64,000 nucleotides of DNA from Clostridium sp. AN503 (GCF_040719375.1 NZ_JBFDTP010000001.1:1054001-1118000), one strand, 5' to 3'. Counted from the stretch's first letter, positions 52,942 to 62,935 are shown. Numbers and translations are program-made. The notes: generated from the letters alone by a model not told the origin.

Positions 52942-54369
52942 ATGTTAAAAAGTACAAAAGTAAGGGAGTTGTGTGAAGAAAAAGGGATCCGGATGATCGA
53001 TTTCAAGATGACGGACTTAAACGGAAGATGGCGTCATATCACGATCCCGGTGGAGCGTTTCAATGAGGACATTTTTACTTACGGAATCGGTTTTGACGGC
53101 TCCAACTACGGGTTTGCACCCATTGAAAAAAGCGATATGGTGTTCATCCCTGACGTGGAGACGGCAGTTGTGGACCCATTTGCGGAGATCCCGACCCTGA
53201 CCATGTGTGGGAATGTGTGCGTGATCAAGGAGGAGAATGAGCCGTTTGACCAGTATCCCAGGAATGTTGCGCTCAGCGCGGTGGAGTACATGAAAAAGAC
53301 AGGCATCGCGGACCAGATGCTGATCGGGCCGGAATTTGAGTTCCATCTGTTTGACCATGTGAGCTACACGGTGACTCCCCAGCGGGCGGCTTACAGTATT
53401 GATACCAGGCAGGCGGAGTGGAACACCGGTCTGGACAACGGTCATAATAATGGCTATGAAGTGCCGTTAAAAGGCGGATATCACATTGCTGCGCCGCAGG
53501 ATGTGGGTTATGACCTGCGCAGCCGGATGTGCATGCTTTTAGAGGACTGGGGTGTGAAGGTCAAATACCATCACCATGAGGTGGGAGGCCCGGGACAGAT
53601 GGAGATCGAGGTCGAGCTGGGCGACATGGTGGACATGGCGGACAAGACCATGATCGTCAAATATGTGATCAAGAATGCCGCCGCCGCGGAAGGCAGGACC
53701 GCTACCTTTATGCCCAAGCCCATTTATAAAGAGGCGGGCAACGGGATGCATGTCCATATGCTGCTTATGAAGGATGGGCAGCCGGTATTCTATGATAAAG
53801 ACGGTTATTCGGGCTTAAGCAGGACAGCACATTACTTCATAGGCGGGCTTTTAAGGCACGCCCCGTCCCTGTGCGCATTCACCAATCCGTCCACCAACTC
53901 CTTCAAGCGGCTGGTGCCGGGGTATGAGGCTCCGGTCACCATCGGATATGCCACATCCAACCGGAGCGCGGTGATCCGCATCCCGGCCTATGCCAAGTCC
54001 CCGGAGACCAAGCGGTTTGAGCTGAGGAGCCCGGATGCAACGGCCAACCCCTACTATGCCTATGCCGCGATCCTGATGGCAGGGCTGGATGGTGTAAAGA
54101 ATCAGATCGATCCCTCTGTCTGCGGCTGGGGGCCGTTTGACATGAACCTGTACGATCTGCCGGAGGAGGAGAAAAAGAAGATACAGTCCCTGCCCCGGAC
54201 ACTTGCGGAGGCGCTGGACGCCATGGAAGCCGATCATGAGTACCTGACAGAAGGCGGAGTGTTCCCGGAGCGGCTGATCCAGATCTGGCTGGATAAGAAG
54301 CGTGCAGAGAGCCGGGAGATCGAGCAGATCCCGCACCCGGCGGAGTTTAAGAAATATTATGACCTGTAA
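52942..54369 (+). CDS. glnA: glutamine synthetase
   Basis: A 475-residue type I glutamine synthetase (ammonia plus glutamate plus ATP to glutamine). ATG 52942 after GAGGGGC gives the standard start MLKSTKVRELCEEKGIRMID; an upstream in-frame start at 52837 lies near the SRP terminator and is rejected. Landmarks: YGIGFDGSNYGFAPIEKSDM, LIGPEFEFHLF, GGPGQMEIEV, FMPKPIYKEAGNGMHVHMLL, NPSTNSFKRLVPGYEAPV (active site loop) and NRSAVIRIPAY. A strong terminator follows; no operon partner is visible. Confidence 0.95.
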   Translation: MLKSTKVRELCEEKGIRMIDFKMTDLNGRWRHITIPVERFNEDIFTYGIGFDGSNYGFAPIEKSDMVFIPDVETAVVDPFAEIPTLTMCGNVCVIKEENEPFDQYPRNVALSAVEYMKKTGIADQMLIGPEFEFHLFDHVSYTVTPQRAAYSIDTRQAEWNTGLDNGHNNGYEVPLKGGYHIAAPQDVGYDLRSRMCMLLEDWGVKVKYHHHEVGGPGQMEIEVELGDMVDMADKTMIVKYVIKNAAAAEGRTATFMPKPIYKEAGNGMHVHMLLMKDGQPVFYDKDGYSGLSRTAHYFIGGLLRHAPSLCAFTNPSTNSFKRLVPGYEAPVTIGYATSNRSAVIRIPAYAKSPETKRFELRSPDATANPYYAYAAILMAGLDGVKNQIDPSVCGWGPFDMNLYDLPEEEKKKIQSLPRTLAEALDAMEADHEYLTEGGVFPERLIQIWLDKKRAESREIEQIPHPAEFKKYYDL

Positions 54370-54419
54370 GCGGTGAAGCGGCAGGACCGCCGGAACCTGT
54401 TTCCTCTAAAGAACTAAAA

Positions 54420-54484
54420 ACTCCCACCTTTGGACCCGTGCCATTCAGATAATGACATGGATCTTCAGGTGGGAGTGATTTTTT
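54420..54484 (+). terminator. terminator of glnA
   Basis: ACTCCCACCT pairs with AGGTGGGAGT around a long, partly paired loop, followed by ATTTTTT. Confidence 0.85.
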
Positions 54485-54495
54485 GATACCGCGCC

Positions 54496-55221
54496 TTATT
54501 GGGCGGTTATGTACTCTTTCATGAGGGCATGAAATTCCTTGTTTTTTAATATTGTGCCGTCCTTGGTTTCAATCTCAGGAAACTTCTCTTTCAGCATGGC
54601 GATAAAGGCGCTGCCCCGGTTTTTATCCGCCTCAATCCAGAAACCGCAGCGGTCGCTGATGAGTCCGACATGAAGCGTTTTTACGAATTTGATCTTATTT
54701 CCGGCGTTGACAGAGTCTTCAAGGAAAAACAGGCAGGCTGCCTTTAGGTCACTCTGTTTAAAGACAAATTCGGAAATTTTGATAAAGTCGTCAGTCAGGA
54801 TGCTTTCCTTCATTTTATCGTATTTGCCGTTGGGTGTTAAAAAATAAGCTTCTCCGGTGGTCATCTGCCGGTCAAATTCTTCAATGACCTCTGTGGGGTA
54901 GCCGCTTCTCTTCGCAACCTGCTGGACCCAGTCCTCCCTGGTTTTTCCCTTTTGTTTTTTCAAAAGCATGAGAAGAGCGATTCCAAGCAGCACCAGGAAC
55001 ACGCCGATCCCGATTATGACGCAGTTTGTCACCATGGATAAGCCCCACGCAATGCCCCGTATCCCCAGAAAAAAGAACGGAAGTGAAAACAGCACGAATA
55101 CCACAAGGACAATATATCCTGCCGTCATGGAACGCTTCCCCTCAACGACTGCACTGAAAAAGCCGTTTGGATAATGCTGCCTTTTGTAATTTTCATCCAT
55201 CAATTGTTTATATCCATCCAT
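54496..55221 (-). CDS. hypothetical membrane protein with two helices
   Basis: A 241-residue protein. Residues about 31-55 (MTAGYIVLVVFVLFSLPFFF) and 60-88 (LSMVTNCVIIGIGVFLVLLG) are membrane helices, followed by a basic KKQKGK segment and a soluble C-terminal domain of about 150 residues (EDWVQQVAKRSGYPTEVIEE). GGGGG is upstream of ATG 55221. No named family is recognised. It stands alone between the glnA terminator and pfkA. Confidence 0.7.
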   Translation of the reverse strand: MDGYKQLMDENYKRQHYPNGFFSAVVEGKRSMTAGYIVLVVFVLFSLPFFFLGIRGIAWGLSMVTNCVIIGIGVFLVLLGIALLMLLKKQKGKTREDWVQQVAKRSGYPTEVIEEFDRQMTTGEAYFLTPNGKYDKMKESILTDDFIKISEFVFKQSDLKAACLFFLEDSVNAGNKIKFVKTLHVGLISDRCGFWIEADKNRGSAFIAMLKEKFPEIETKDGTILKNKEFHALMKEYITAQ

Positions 55222-55428
55222 AGCCGCTGCCCCCTTTTGTTATATTTTTACCAATTATATCATGCCTGTTTCCTGGACGTCAAGACTATCAGACACCAAG
55301 AAACCAATTGCTTTACCTGTTTAATAATGTTAGAATTAGTTATTATGGAAGACGAAGAGCTCCTATTTGTCGGCAGGATGGTGGAAGTGAGGCCGCGGCT
55401 TGCCGCGTAAAATAAACAAACAAACCGA

Positions 55429-55458
55429 TAGACAAACCGCAGAGCATTGTATTATAAT
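55429..55458 (+). promoter_or_regulatory. pfkA promoter
   Basis: TAGACA (55429-55434), 18-bp spacer, TATAAT (55453-55458). The rest of the 320-bp gap (55222-55540) holds no convincing gene. Confidence 0.6.
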
Positions 55459-55540
55459 ATCAGAATGGGTGCAGTATAGCCTGAAGAGATAAATAGTGAA
55501 TCAGACAATAACTAATAAAAGAAGAAAGGGTGTGTCTTCT

Positions 55541-56617
55541 ATGAGAATTGGGATGCTGACCAGCGGAGGCGACTGCCAGAGCTTAAACGCAACCATGCGC
55601 GGCGTGGCAAAGTCACTGTATAAAATGTATGATGATGTGGAGATCATCGGATTTGAGGACGGATATAAAGGACTTATGTATGCAGATTATCAAGTCATGA
55701 AACCCTCTGATTTTTCCGGTATTCTGACCAAGGGCGGCACGATCCTGGGAACCTCAAGGCAGCCATTCAAGCTGATGCGGGTACCGGATGAGAACGGTCT
55801 GGACAAAGTCGAAGCCATGAAACACACCTACAAAAAATTAAAACTGGAATGCCTTGTGGTCCTGGGCGGCAACGGAAGCCAGAAGACGGCGAACCTGCTG
55901 CGCGAGGAGGGGCTTAACGTGGTATCCCTCCCGAAAACCATCGACAATGACCTGTGGGGAACCGAAGTAACCTTTGGGTTTCAGAGCGCCATCAATGTGG
56001 CGACCAACGCCATTGACTGCATCCACACGACGGCGACCTCCCACGGGCGCGTATTTATCGTTGAGGTGATGGGGCACAAGGTTGGATGGCTGACCCTGTA
56101 TGCAGGTATTGCGGGCGGAGCCGATATCATACTGCTCCCGGAGATCCCTTATGACCTGGATATTATCGTCAATGCTCTGAAGGAACGGACAAAACAGGGC
56201 AAGCGGTTTTCTATCCTGGCAGTGGCGGAAGGCGCTATTTCCAAGGAGGACGCGGGCTTGAGCAAGAAGGAACTGAAGGAAAAGAAGAAAAACCAGGTGG
56301 TGTATCCATCTGTAGCTTATGAGCTGGGCGCCCAGATCACCGAGAAGACCGGACAGGAAGTCCGTGTCACGGTTCCGGGCCATATCCAGCGCGGCGGCCA
56401 GCCCTGCCCCTATGACCGGGTTTTATCCACCCGTCTCGGCGCGGCAGCAGCCAAACTGATCAAAGAAAAGAAATACGGTTATATGGTCGCCATGCAGAAT
56501 AACGAGATCACCGAGGTTCCCCTGGCAGAAGTGGCAGGGCGGTTAAAGACCGTGGACCCGGGATGTTCCATGATCCAGGAAGCGAAGCTGATCGGGATCA
56601 GTTTTGGTGACGAATAA
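55541..56617 (+). CDS. pfkA: 6-phosphofructokinase
   Basis: A 358-residue protein starting ATG 55541 (MRIGMLTSGGDCQSLNATMR) with AAGAAAGGG upstream. It phosphorylates fructose 6-phosphate in glycolysis. Landmarks: SGGDC phosphate loop, GGTILGTSR, PKTIDNDLWGTEVTFGFQSA (catalytic Asp region), EVMGHKVGWLTLYAGIAGGA, and VPGHIQRGGQPCPYDR. The usual GGDGS is GGNGS here, as in some clostridial PFK subgroups, so ATP versus pyrophosphate use cannot be settled by eye. It is 29 bp ahead of dnaX and may be cotranscribed. Confidence 0.93.
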   Translation: MRIGMLTSGGDCQSLNATMRGVAKSLYKMYDDVEIIGFEDGYKGLMYADYQVMKPSDFSGILTKGGTILGTSRQPFKLMRVPDENGLDKVEAMKHTYKKLKLECLVVLGGNGSQKTANLLREEGLNVVSLPKTIDNDLWGTEVTFGFQSAINVATNAIDCIHTTATSHGRVFIVEVMGHKVGWLTLYAGIAGGADIILLPEIPYDLDIIVNALKERTKQGKRFSILAVAEGAISKEDAGLSKKELKEKKKNQVVYPSVAYELGAQITEKTGQEVRVTVPGHIQRGGQPCPYDRVLSTRLGAAAAKLIKEKKYGYMVAMQNNEITEVPLAEVAGRLKTVDPGCSMIQEAKLIGISFGDE

Positions 56618-56646
56618 CTGTATTTTATAGTGAGGAGCAGGACTTT

Positions 56647-58350
56647 ATGTCATATACCGCGCTGTACCGCAAATGGCGTCCGTCCGGATTTGACGATGTA
56701 AAAGGACAGGACCATATTGTACAGACTCTTAAAAACCAAATAACGAGCGGGCGTATCGGCCATGCATATCTGTTCTGCGGCACGAGGGGGACCGGTAAAA
56801 CCTCCATCGCAAAGATATTTGCCAAATCTGTTAACTGCGAACATCCTGTGGATGGAAGCCCGTGCAACGAGTGCGGCGCCTGCAGGAATATTTCGTCGGG
56901 CAGTTCCATGAATGTGGTGGAGATCGATGCGGCTTCCAACAACGGTGTGGAAAATATCCGCGAGATCCGTGAACAGGTCCAGTACCCGCCCACGGAAGGA
57001 AGGTACCGTGTCTATATCATCGACGAGGTGCATATGCTTTCCACGGGTGCGTTCAACGCGCTTTTAAAGACCCTGGAAGAGCCGCCGTCCTATGTGATCT
57101 TTATCCTGGCGACCACGGAGGTTCACAAGATCCCGATCACCGTATTGTCCCGCTGCCAGAGATATGATTTCAAACGGATCACCATCGATACGATCACCGC
57201 GCGCCTGAAGGAACTGGCAGATGCGGAGCAGATCCAGGTGGAGGATAAGGCGCTCCGCTATATTGCCAAAGCGGCGGACGGCTCTATGCGTGATGCTTTG
57301 AGCCTGCTGGACCAGTGTGTGGCGTTCCATTACGGCAAACTCCTGACCTATGACAATGTGCTTGAGGTGCTGGGCGCGGTGGATTCCGGCGTATTCAGCG
57401 AACTTTTGCGCGCAGTCATCGGCAAGCAGACCACCGAATGCATGAAAAAGCTGGAGGAGATGGTCATACAGGGCCGGGAGCTGGGGCAGTTTGTGACGGA
57501 TTTTATCTGGTACCTGCGGAATCTCCTGGTACTCAAGACAGCCGATGATGCGGAAAATATGCTGGAGATATCCGAGGACAACTTAAAACAGCTCAGGGAA
57601 GAAGCCGGGATGATAGACGGGGAGACCCTGATGCGCTATATCCGCATTTTTTCCGAGTTGTCCGGCCAGCTCCGTTATGCCAGCCAGAAGCGGGTTTTGA
57701 TCGAACTGGCTCTGATTAAGCTGACAAAACCACAGATGGAGCCGAACCTGGATTCCATACTGCAGCGGTTAAGTGAGCTGGAGGAGCGTCTGGACGAGGG
57801 GATGCCCATGAGCCAGGATGCCATGCAGGAGATGCTGCGGCAGATGGGCGGAGGCATGGGCGGCGCAGCGTCAGGCGGATTTATAGCTGGCGGGCAGGGC
57901 TTAAGCGGGGACCCGGGTATGGCGCCTGTAAGCTCCGGCGGAGCCTGCGGCGCGGCAGGGATACCTGGACCGGCGGATACAGCCGCCGCGCAGCCGCAGA
58001 AGGTTACCATTCCCAAAGCACAGCTGGAGGATCTAAACCTGATCCGCCAGGACTGGGGCAAGATCATAAGAGATTTGGGCGGCCCGATCCGGCCCAGCTT
58101 CCGGGATACCGTCCTGGAGCCGAGCGGGGACAGTTGTCTGTGCATCGTATTTTCAGGTCAGCAGAATTATGATATAGGCAGCAGGCCCACGGTCCTTGGC
58201 CAGCTGGAAAAATACGTAGAAGAGCAGTACGGAAAAGAGATGTATTTCAAGGCGCGCTTAAAAAATGCGGGCGAGCGGCTGAATACGATCTATGTAAGTG
58301 ATGAGGAACTAAAACAGGCAATACACATGGATATTACCGTGGAAGATTAG
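56647..58350 (+). CDS. dnaX: DNA polymerase III subunits gamma and tau
   Basis: A 567-residue clamp-loader ATPase. Walker A is FCGTRGTGKTSIAKIFAKSV (about 38-57); four zinc Cys are in CEHPVDGSPCNECGAC; Walker B is VYIIDEVHML; sensor 1 is IFILATTEVHKIPITVLSRC. Domain III continues to about 370, followed by a Gly/Ala-rich linker (GMGGAASGGFIAGG) and a C-terminal tau-like region. It is shorter than E. coli tau. It starts a dnaX-ybaB-recR group typical of Firmicutes. Confidence 0.96.
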   Translation: MSYTALYRKWRPSGFDDVKGQDHIVQTLKNQITSGRIGHAYLFCGTRGTGKTSIAKIFAKSVNCEHPVDGSPCNECGACRNISSGSSMNVVEIDAASNNGVENIREIREQVQYPPTEGRYRVYIIDEVHMLSTGAFNALLKTLEEPPSYVIFILATTEVHKIPITVLSRCQRYDFKRITIDTITARLKELADAEQIQVEDKALRYIAKAADGSMRDALSLLDQCVAFHYGKLLTYDNVLEVLGAVDSGVFSELLRAVIGKQTTECMKKLEEMVIQGRELGQFVTDFIWYLRNLLVLKTADDAENMLEISEDNLKQLREEAGMIDGETLMRYIRIFSELSGQLRYASQKRVLIELALIKLTKPQMEPNLDSILQRLSELEERLDEGMPMSQDAMQEMLRQMGGGMGGAASGGFIAGGQGLSGDPGMAPVSSGGACGAAGIPGPADTAAAQPQKVTIPKAQLEDLNLIRQDWGKIIRDLGGPIRPSFRDTVLEPSGDSCLCIVFSGQQNYDIGSRPTVLGQLEKYVEEQYGKEMYFKARLKNAGERLNTIYVSDEELKQAIHMDITVED

Positions 58351-58400
58351 CATCTTTATGAAGGATAGAAAAGGAAGACAGAAAACAGGAGGACAGCATC

Positions 58401-58754
58401 ATGGCAAAGCGTGGTGGATTCCCGGGAGGAATGCCGGGCAATATGAACAATATTATGAAGCAGGCACAGAAAATGCAGAGACAGATGGAGGAGACGACAA
58501 GGGAGCTTGAGGAAAAGGAATATTCCGCATCCGCAGGCGGCGGAGCTGTGAGCGTCACTGTTTCCGGCAAGAAAGAAGTGCTTTCGGTGAAGCTTTCCGA
58601 GGAGGTTGTAGATCCGGATGACATCGAGATGCTGCAGGATCTGATCGTGGCGGCTACCAACGAGGCGCTTCGGAAGATGGAAGAAGAATCACAGGCGGCC
58701 ATGTCAAAGCTGACCGGCGGTCTTGGCGGCATGGGCGGAGGATTCCCATTCTAA
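58401..58754 (+). CDS. ybaB: YbaB/EbfC nucleoid-associated protein
   Basis: A 117-residue small DNA-binding protein after CAGGAGGA. Starts with a Gly/Met-rich stretch, then MNNIMKQAQKMQRQMEETTR, the helical dimer region, and SVTVSGKKEVLSVKLSEEVV and DLIVAATNEALRKMEEESQA, all typical of YbaB. It forms dimers that bind DNA and sits between dnaX and recR as in most bacteria. recR begins 2 bp after its stop. Confidence 0.95.
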   Translation: MAKRGGFPGGMPGNMNNIMKQAQKMQRQMEETTRELEEKEYSASAGGGAVSVTVSGKKEVLSVKLSEEVVDPDDIEMLQDLIVAATNEALRKMEEESQAAMSKLTGGLGGMGGGFPF

Positions 58755-58755
58755 G

Positions 58756-59352
58756 ATGGATTATTATAGCAGGCAGATTACAACATTGATCGAAGAATTA
58801 TCGAAATTGCCCGGGGTTGGCAGCAAGTCTGCGCAGCGGCTGGCATTTCACATTATCAACATGCCGCAGGAGCAGGTGGCGAACTTAACTGGGGCGATCA
58901 CACGGGCCAAGGAAAATATCCGTTACTGTAAGGAGTGCTTTACCCTGACGGACCAGGAGCTTTGCCCGATCTGCAGCAGTGAGAAGCGGGATCACAGGAC
59001 CATCATGGTGGTGGAGAACACCAGGGACCTTGCCGCATATGAGAAGACCGGCAAATACGACGGAGTATATCATGTGCTGCACGGGGCCATATCCCCCATG
59101 CTGGGCATTGGCCCCAATGACATCAAGCTCAAAGAGCTGATGCAGAGGCTGCAGGGTGATGTGAAAGAAGTGATCATTGCCACCAATTCGAGTCTGGAGG
59201 GCGAGACCACCGCCATGTATATCAGTAAGCTGATCAAGCCGACGGGTATAAGGGTCAGCCGGATCGCCAGCGGCGTACCGGTGGGCGGCGACCTGGAGTA
59301 TATAGATGAAGTAACCTTGTTAAGAGCACTGGAAGGGCGCGTAGAGCTATGA
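58756..59352 (+). CDS. recR: recombination mediator RecR
   Basis: A 198-residue protein from ATG 58756, with GGAGG inside the end of ybaB. Helix-hairpin-helix KLPGVGSKSAQRLAFHII, zinc finger CKECFTLTDQELCPIC, and Toprim domain with VVENTRDLAAYEKTGKYDGV and YHVLHGAISPMLGIGPNDIK. It works with RecF and RecO to load RecA at gaps. Coupled to ybaB. Confidence 0.96.
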   Translation: MDYYSRQITTLIEELSKLPGVGSKSAQRLAFHIINMPQEQVANLTGAITRAKENIRYCKECFTLTDQELCPICSSEKRDHRTIMVVENTRDLAAYEKTGKYDGVYHVLHGAISPMLGIGPNDIKLKELMQRLQGDVKEVIIATNSSLEGETTAMYISKLIKPTGIRVSRIASGVPVGGDLEYIDEVTLLRALEGRVEL

Positions 59353-59383
59353 TGATTCTTAACTGGTGTAAGGAGTGCAGAAG

Positions 59384-61378
59384 ATGGATAAATACGAGTT
59401 CAACATAAAGGTAGAGCAGATCAGGAAACTGGTCAATAAGGGGGACTATGAGACTGCGATGAAGATTGCAGACACCATAGACTGGAAAAAGGTGCGCAAT
59501 GCAAACCTGCTTTCCATGGTGGCTACAGTCTATGAGAAAAACAAGGAGTATCAGGATGCCAAGGACATCCTGCTGCTTGCGTTTGAGCGTGCGCCCATAG
59601 GCAAACGGCTGCTTTACAAGCTGACAGACTTAGCGCTCAAGGAAGGCAATCTGGAGGAAGCGCAGGCGTATTACCGGGAGTTCTGCGATCTGGCGGGCGA
59701 CGATCCGCGTCAGCAGCTTCTGCGGTATATGATCCTGAAGGCGATGGATGCGCCGCTGGAGCAGCTGATCCACTCTCTGGAGAGCTACACTTCTGAAGAA
59801 CTGGATGAGAAATGGCTGTATGAGCTGGCTGAGCTCTATCATGAGGCGGGAGATGCAGCCCGCTGCGTCAGCACCTGTGATAAGATCATGCTGATGTTTG
59901 GCCTGGGCAAATATGTGGACAAGGCGATGGAGCTGAAGATCCAGTATGCGCCCCTTAACAAATACCAGATGGACCTGGTGGAAAACCGCGATAAATATGA
60001 AGAGAAGCTGCGGGCCGTAGAGCAGTCCTCCGGTGCAGACCTGGAGGAGTCAGAGGACACAGAGGAAGCTGGTGAGATGGAGGAGACAGCTCCGAGAGAA
60101 CCGGATTTCGAGGAAAGCCCGGCTCCGGCACTGGCGTTTGAAGATGCAGAATTTGAGGCCACTCCCGCGGAGAGGGCTGTAGAAGAAGCAGAGAGCGCCT
60201 ATGAGAGAGAAGCGATCGCGGCGGCTCTCAAGCAGGCAGAGGTTGAAAAAAAGCTTGCGCGCGAGATGTCCCGGATTCAGGATGTCTCCCCGGCGGAAGA
60301 TGAGGATGACCTGGGTAAGACCCGGGTACTCAGTGCGATCAAACGGGCATCGGGCGGGGAGGAACCGGAGCAGGCCCCTGCTTCCCGGATGGAGGTTTTC
60401 CGTGAAGGCACTTATGAAGAGGATGTCCCAACGCAGGAAACACGGGTTGAGGAGCTGGATGATGCAGATGAGCCAGAACTGCCGAGGATGGCCAATCACC
60501 TGATGATAGAGGCCAGGAATCCGGAGAAGGGGCTGGAGATAGCAGTCCAGACCTTAAAACAGATTCAGAAAGAGACCGGCATCAAGAATCCGGTAGCCAA
60601 GATCACCGGCTCTAAGCTGAACAAGCGGGGCGTCCTTGCCAGCGCGGCGAAGCTGGCGGGCAAAGACCTGATGATCGAAGAAGCGGGAGACTTAACTCCC
60701 GAAATGTTAAAAGAGCTGGAAAAGCTGATGACCCAGGATGAGACCGGCATGAGAATCATCCTTATAGACAATCCAAAACAGATGGAGATGCTGCACGCCC
60801 AATATCCGGAGCTGGCAGACAAGTTTGAGTGCATCGGCTGTGATTATCCGCCGGCAATTAGCGTGCAGAGCACAGATACGGCGTCTGAAGCCCGGTTTGC
60901 GCAGAATGCGCAGACTGTTCAGAGTGTCCAGACCGCCCAGACGGCTCAGGCCATGCCGGAGGCCAATGCGGAGGCGGCGCCCGAGGTGGATGACCGTCCG
61001 GTACGGCGGGTGATTCCTGTCCGCGACACTGCCATGCGGATGCCTGACGCAGTCGTAGCAGGGGCAGATCCAGAGGATTTTGATGATGCGCCGTCCGAGG
61101 AAGAAATGGATATCGATGAATTTGCACAGTATGCCTGCAAGTATGCGTCAGAGATAGACTGCAGCATTACTGGCAAGAGCATGCTGGCCTTGTATGAGCG
61201 CATTGAGATTATGGAAGAAGATGGGATACCGCTGACCAGGAGTTCGGCGGAGGAGCTGATCGAGGAAGCTGCGGACCGTGCAGAAAAGCCTTCTATTGGC
61301 AAGATGATCACGGGGCTGTTTTCTTCAAAATATGACAAAGACGGTTTATTAATTTTAAAGGAAGAACATTTTATCTGA
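59384..61378 (+). CDS. TPR-like protein with long acidic linker
   Basis: A 664-residue protein; ATG 59384 follows AAGGAG. Residues about 1-200 form helical repeats like tetratricopeptide repeats (LVNKGDYETAMKIADTIDWK, LALKEGNLEEAQAYYREFCD, LYHEAGDAARCVSTCDKIML). The middle (about 210-365) is acidic and disordered. A folded region around 370-480 contains VQTLKQIQKETGIKNPVAKI and a strand-helix pattern (IILIDNPKQMEMLHAQYPEL) like an AAA-associated domain without a Walker motif. The C-terminus is helical. No function is known; it is cotranscribed with recR and the HAD gene. Confidence 0.75.
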   Translation: MDKYEFNIKVEQIRKLVNKGDYETAMKIADTIDWKKVRNANLLSMVATVYEKNKEYQDAKDILLLAFERAPIGKRLLYKLTDLALKEGNLEEAQAYYREFCDLAGDDPRQQLLRYMILKAMDAPLEQLIHSLESYTSEELDEKWLYELAELYHEAGDAARCVSTCDKIMLMFGLGKYVDKAMELKIQYAPLNKYQMDLVENRDKYEEKLRAVEQSSGADLEESEDTEEAGEMEETAPREPDFEESPAPALAFEDAEFEATPAERAVEEAESAYEREAIAAALKQAEVEKKLAREMSRIQDVSPAEDEDDLGKTRVLSAIKRASGGEEPEQAPASRMEVFREGTYEEDVPTQETRVEELDDADEPELPRMANHLMIEARNPEKGLEIAVQTLKQIQKETGIKNPVAKITGSKLNKRGVLASAAKLAGKDLMIEEAGDLTPEMLKELEKLMTQDETGMRIILIDNPKQMEMLHAQYPELADKFECIGCDYPPAISVQSTDTASEARFAQNAQTVQSVQTAQTAQAMPEANAEAAPEVDDRPVRRVIPVRDTAMRMPDAVVAGADPEDFDDAPSEEEMDIDEFAQYACKYASEIDCSITGKSMLALYERIEIMEEDGIPLTRSSAEELIEEAADRAEKPSIGKMITGLFSSKYDKDGLLILKEEHFI

Positions 61379-61380
61379 TT

Positions 61381-62217
61381 ATGGCTGAGATTAAATTAAT
61401 TGCATTAGATTTGGACGGGACGCTTCTGGACAGCCAGAAGCGTCTGTCTTCCAGAAATGAGAGAGCGCTGAAAGAATGCATCCGGAGAGGCATTGCAGTT
61501 GTACCCTGTACCGGCAGGATCTGGTTTGCAGTACCGGAGGTAGTCCGCAGCATTCCCGGGATCCGGTATGCCATCACCACAAATGGAGCGGTCATAGAAG
61601 ATGTGGCAGAGAAAAAGATCCTGGACGAGAGGAAGATGAGCTGTAAGCTTACCATGGAGATCCTTGAGCTGGGAAAACAATTCCATACCATGTATGATGT
61701 GTATGCTGCCGGTCTTGCCTTTGGAGAGACAAGATTTTTGGAGCATATGGAACTGTACGGTATTTCACCCCTGATCCAGAAGATGATCCGCGAGACCCGG
61801 CAGTCGGTTCCGGATGTGATCGCACAGGTAAAAGAGCTGGATCAGCCTGCAGAGAAGGTGAATTACTTTTTTGCAGACGAGCAGGAACGGTCCCGCGCGA
61901 GAAAAGCACTTCTGGCAAGAGGGGATGTGATCGTCAGTTCCTCACTTCCCAACAACCTGGAGATCAATGCGTTGGGAGCGACCAAAGGCGAAGCAATCCT
62001 GCGCCTTGCAGCCCACCTGGGCCTTGCACCGGATCAGACTATGGGATTCGGAGACGGTGAGAATGATGTGAATATGATTCAGCTGGCGGGTATAGGCGTC
62101 GTTATGGGCAATGCTCTGGAAAGCCTGAAAGAGCACGCGGATTATATTACGTGCACCAACGACGAAGATGGAGTGGCGGACGCCATAGAGAAGCTGGTTT
62201 TGACAGAAAAGGAATAA
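61381..62217 (+). CDS. HAD-superfamily Cof-type phosphatase
   Basis: A 278-residue protein starting 2 bp after the upstream stop. HAD motifs: I, IALDLDGTLLDS (nucleophile Asp); II, VVPCTGRIW (Thr); III, Lys in ALGATKGEAI; IV, MGFGDGENDVNM. The cap region places it in the Cof/IIB group, which dephosphorylates sugar phosphates or flavin/pyridoxal precursors; the substrate is not predictable here. Start ATG 61381 has no clear binding site apart from AAGGAAG about 20 bp upstream, so coupling is likely. Confidence 0.92.
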   Translation: MAEIKLIALDLDGTLLDSQKRLSSRNERALKECIRRGIAVVPCTGRIWFAVPEVVRSIPGIRYAITTNGAVIEDVAEKKILDERKMSCKLTMEILELGKQFHTMYDVYAAGLAFGETRFLEHMELYGISPLIQKMIRETRQSVPDVIAQVKELDQPAEKVNYFFADEQERSRARKALLARGDVIVSSSLPNNLEINALGATKGEAILRLAAHLGLAPDQTMGFGDGENDVNMIQLAGIGVVMGNALESLKEHADYITCTNDEDGVADAIEKLVLTEKE

Positions 62218-62218
62218 T

Positions 62219-62935
62219 ATGGAATTTTTGATGGAACACTGGCTTGCCACAGGTGTAGGTGTATTTCTGCTGTCTATGGTATTGTATGGGCATTACAGAG
62301 GATTCCTGAGACTGGCAGTTACCATGACAGCGCTGATTCTCAGCCTGGTTGTGGTACGGGTTGCCATGCCCTATGTGACCGGTATGCTGAAAGAAAATAC
62401 CGGGATTCATCGCGCCATTGGGCAGGGACTGCTCCATATGGCAGGTGCGGAGGCGGATGGAGAGCCGCAGCTTCCTGCCCAGCAGCGGGAAGCCATCGAA
62501 CGCCTGAAGCTGCCTGAGCAGATGAAGGAAGCTCTCTTAGAAAATAATAATAACGAAATCTATCATATTTTAGGTGTAGATGCCTTCCTGGATTACGTGG
62601 CAGCCTATCTGACCAATATGGTATTGAACCTTATCGGCTCAGTCCTGCTGTTTTTGATCGTATTCCTGGCGATACGGCTTTTGGTGAAATGGCTGGATCT
62701 GGTGGCGAAATTGCCGATCCTGTCGGGGATCAATCAGATTGCAGGGGCGGTTTTAGGCGGACTGCAGGGGCTTCTGGTCCTGTGGGTTGCAGGACTGGTT
62801 GTCAAAGCCTGTGCTTCCGCTCCATGGGCACAGGCCGTGCAGGCACAGATAGAAGGAAGCCTGTGGCTGGGTTTTTTATATCACAACAATATCTTTAACT
62901 GGCTGTTTGTCAGTATCCTGAACAGCTTAGTATAA
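62219..62935 (+). CDS. cvpA: CvpA-family membrane protein
   Basis: A 238-residue protein starting 1 bp after the HAD stop (AAGGAATAAT ATG). Four hydrophobic segments: about 12-28, 33-52, 135-158 and 175-198. GHYRGFLRLAVTMTALILSL and the C-terminal INQIAGAVLGGLQGLLVLWV fit the colicin V production (CvpA) family. Role in colicin export is historical; in Firmicutes it is of unknown function. Last gene before the rRNA operon. Confidence 0.8.
   Translation: MEFLMEHWLATGVGVFLLSMVLYGHYRGFLRLAVTMTALILSLVVVRVAMPYVTGMLKENTGIHRAIGQGLLHMAGAEADGEPQLPAQQREAIERLKLPEQMKEALLENNNNEIYHILGVDAFLDYVAAYLTNMVLNLIGSVLLFLIVFLAIRLLVKWLDLVAKLPILSGINQIAGAVLGGLQGLLVLWVAGLVVKACASAPWAQAVQAQIEGSLWLGFLYHNNIFNWLFVSILNSLV

Noticed and set aside
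55174..55410. 78-codon frame before pfkA
   Set aside because: It overlaps the start of the minus-strand gene, has no binding site and no plausible protein features.
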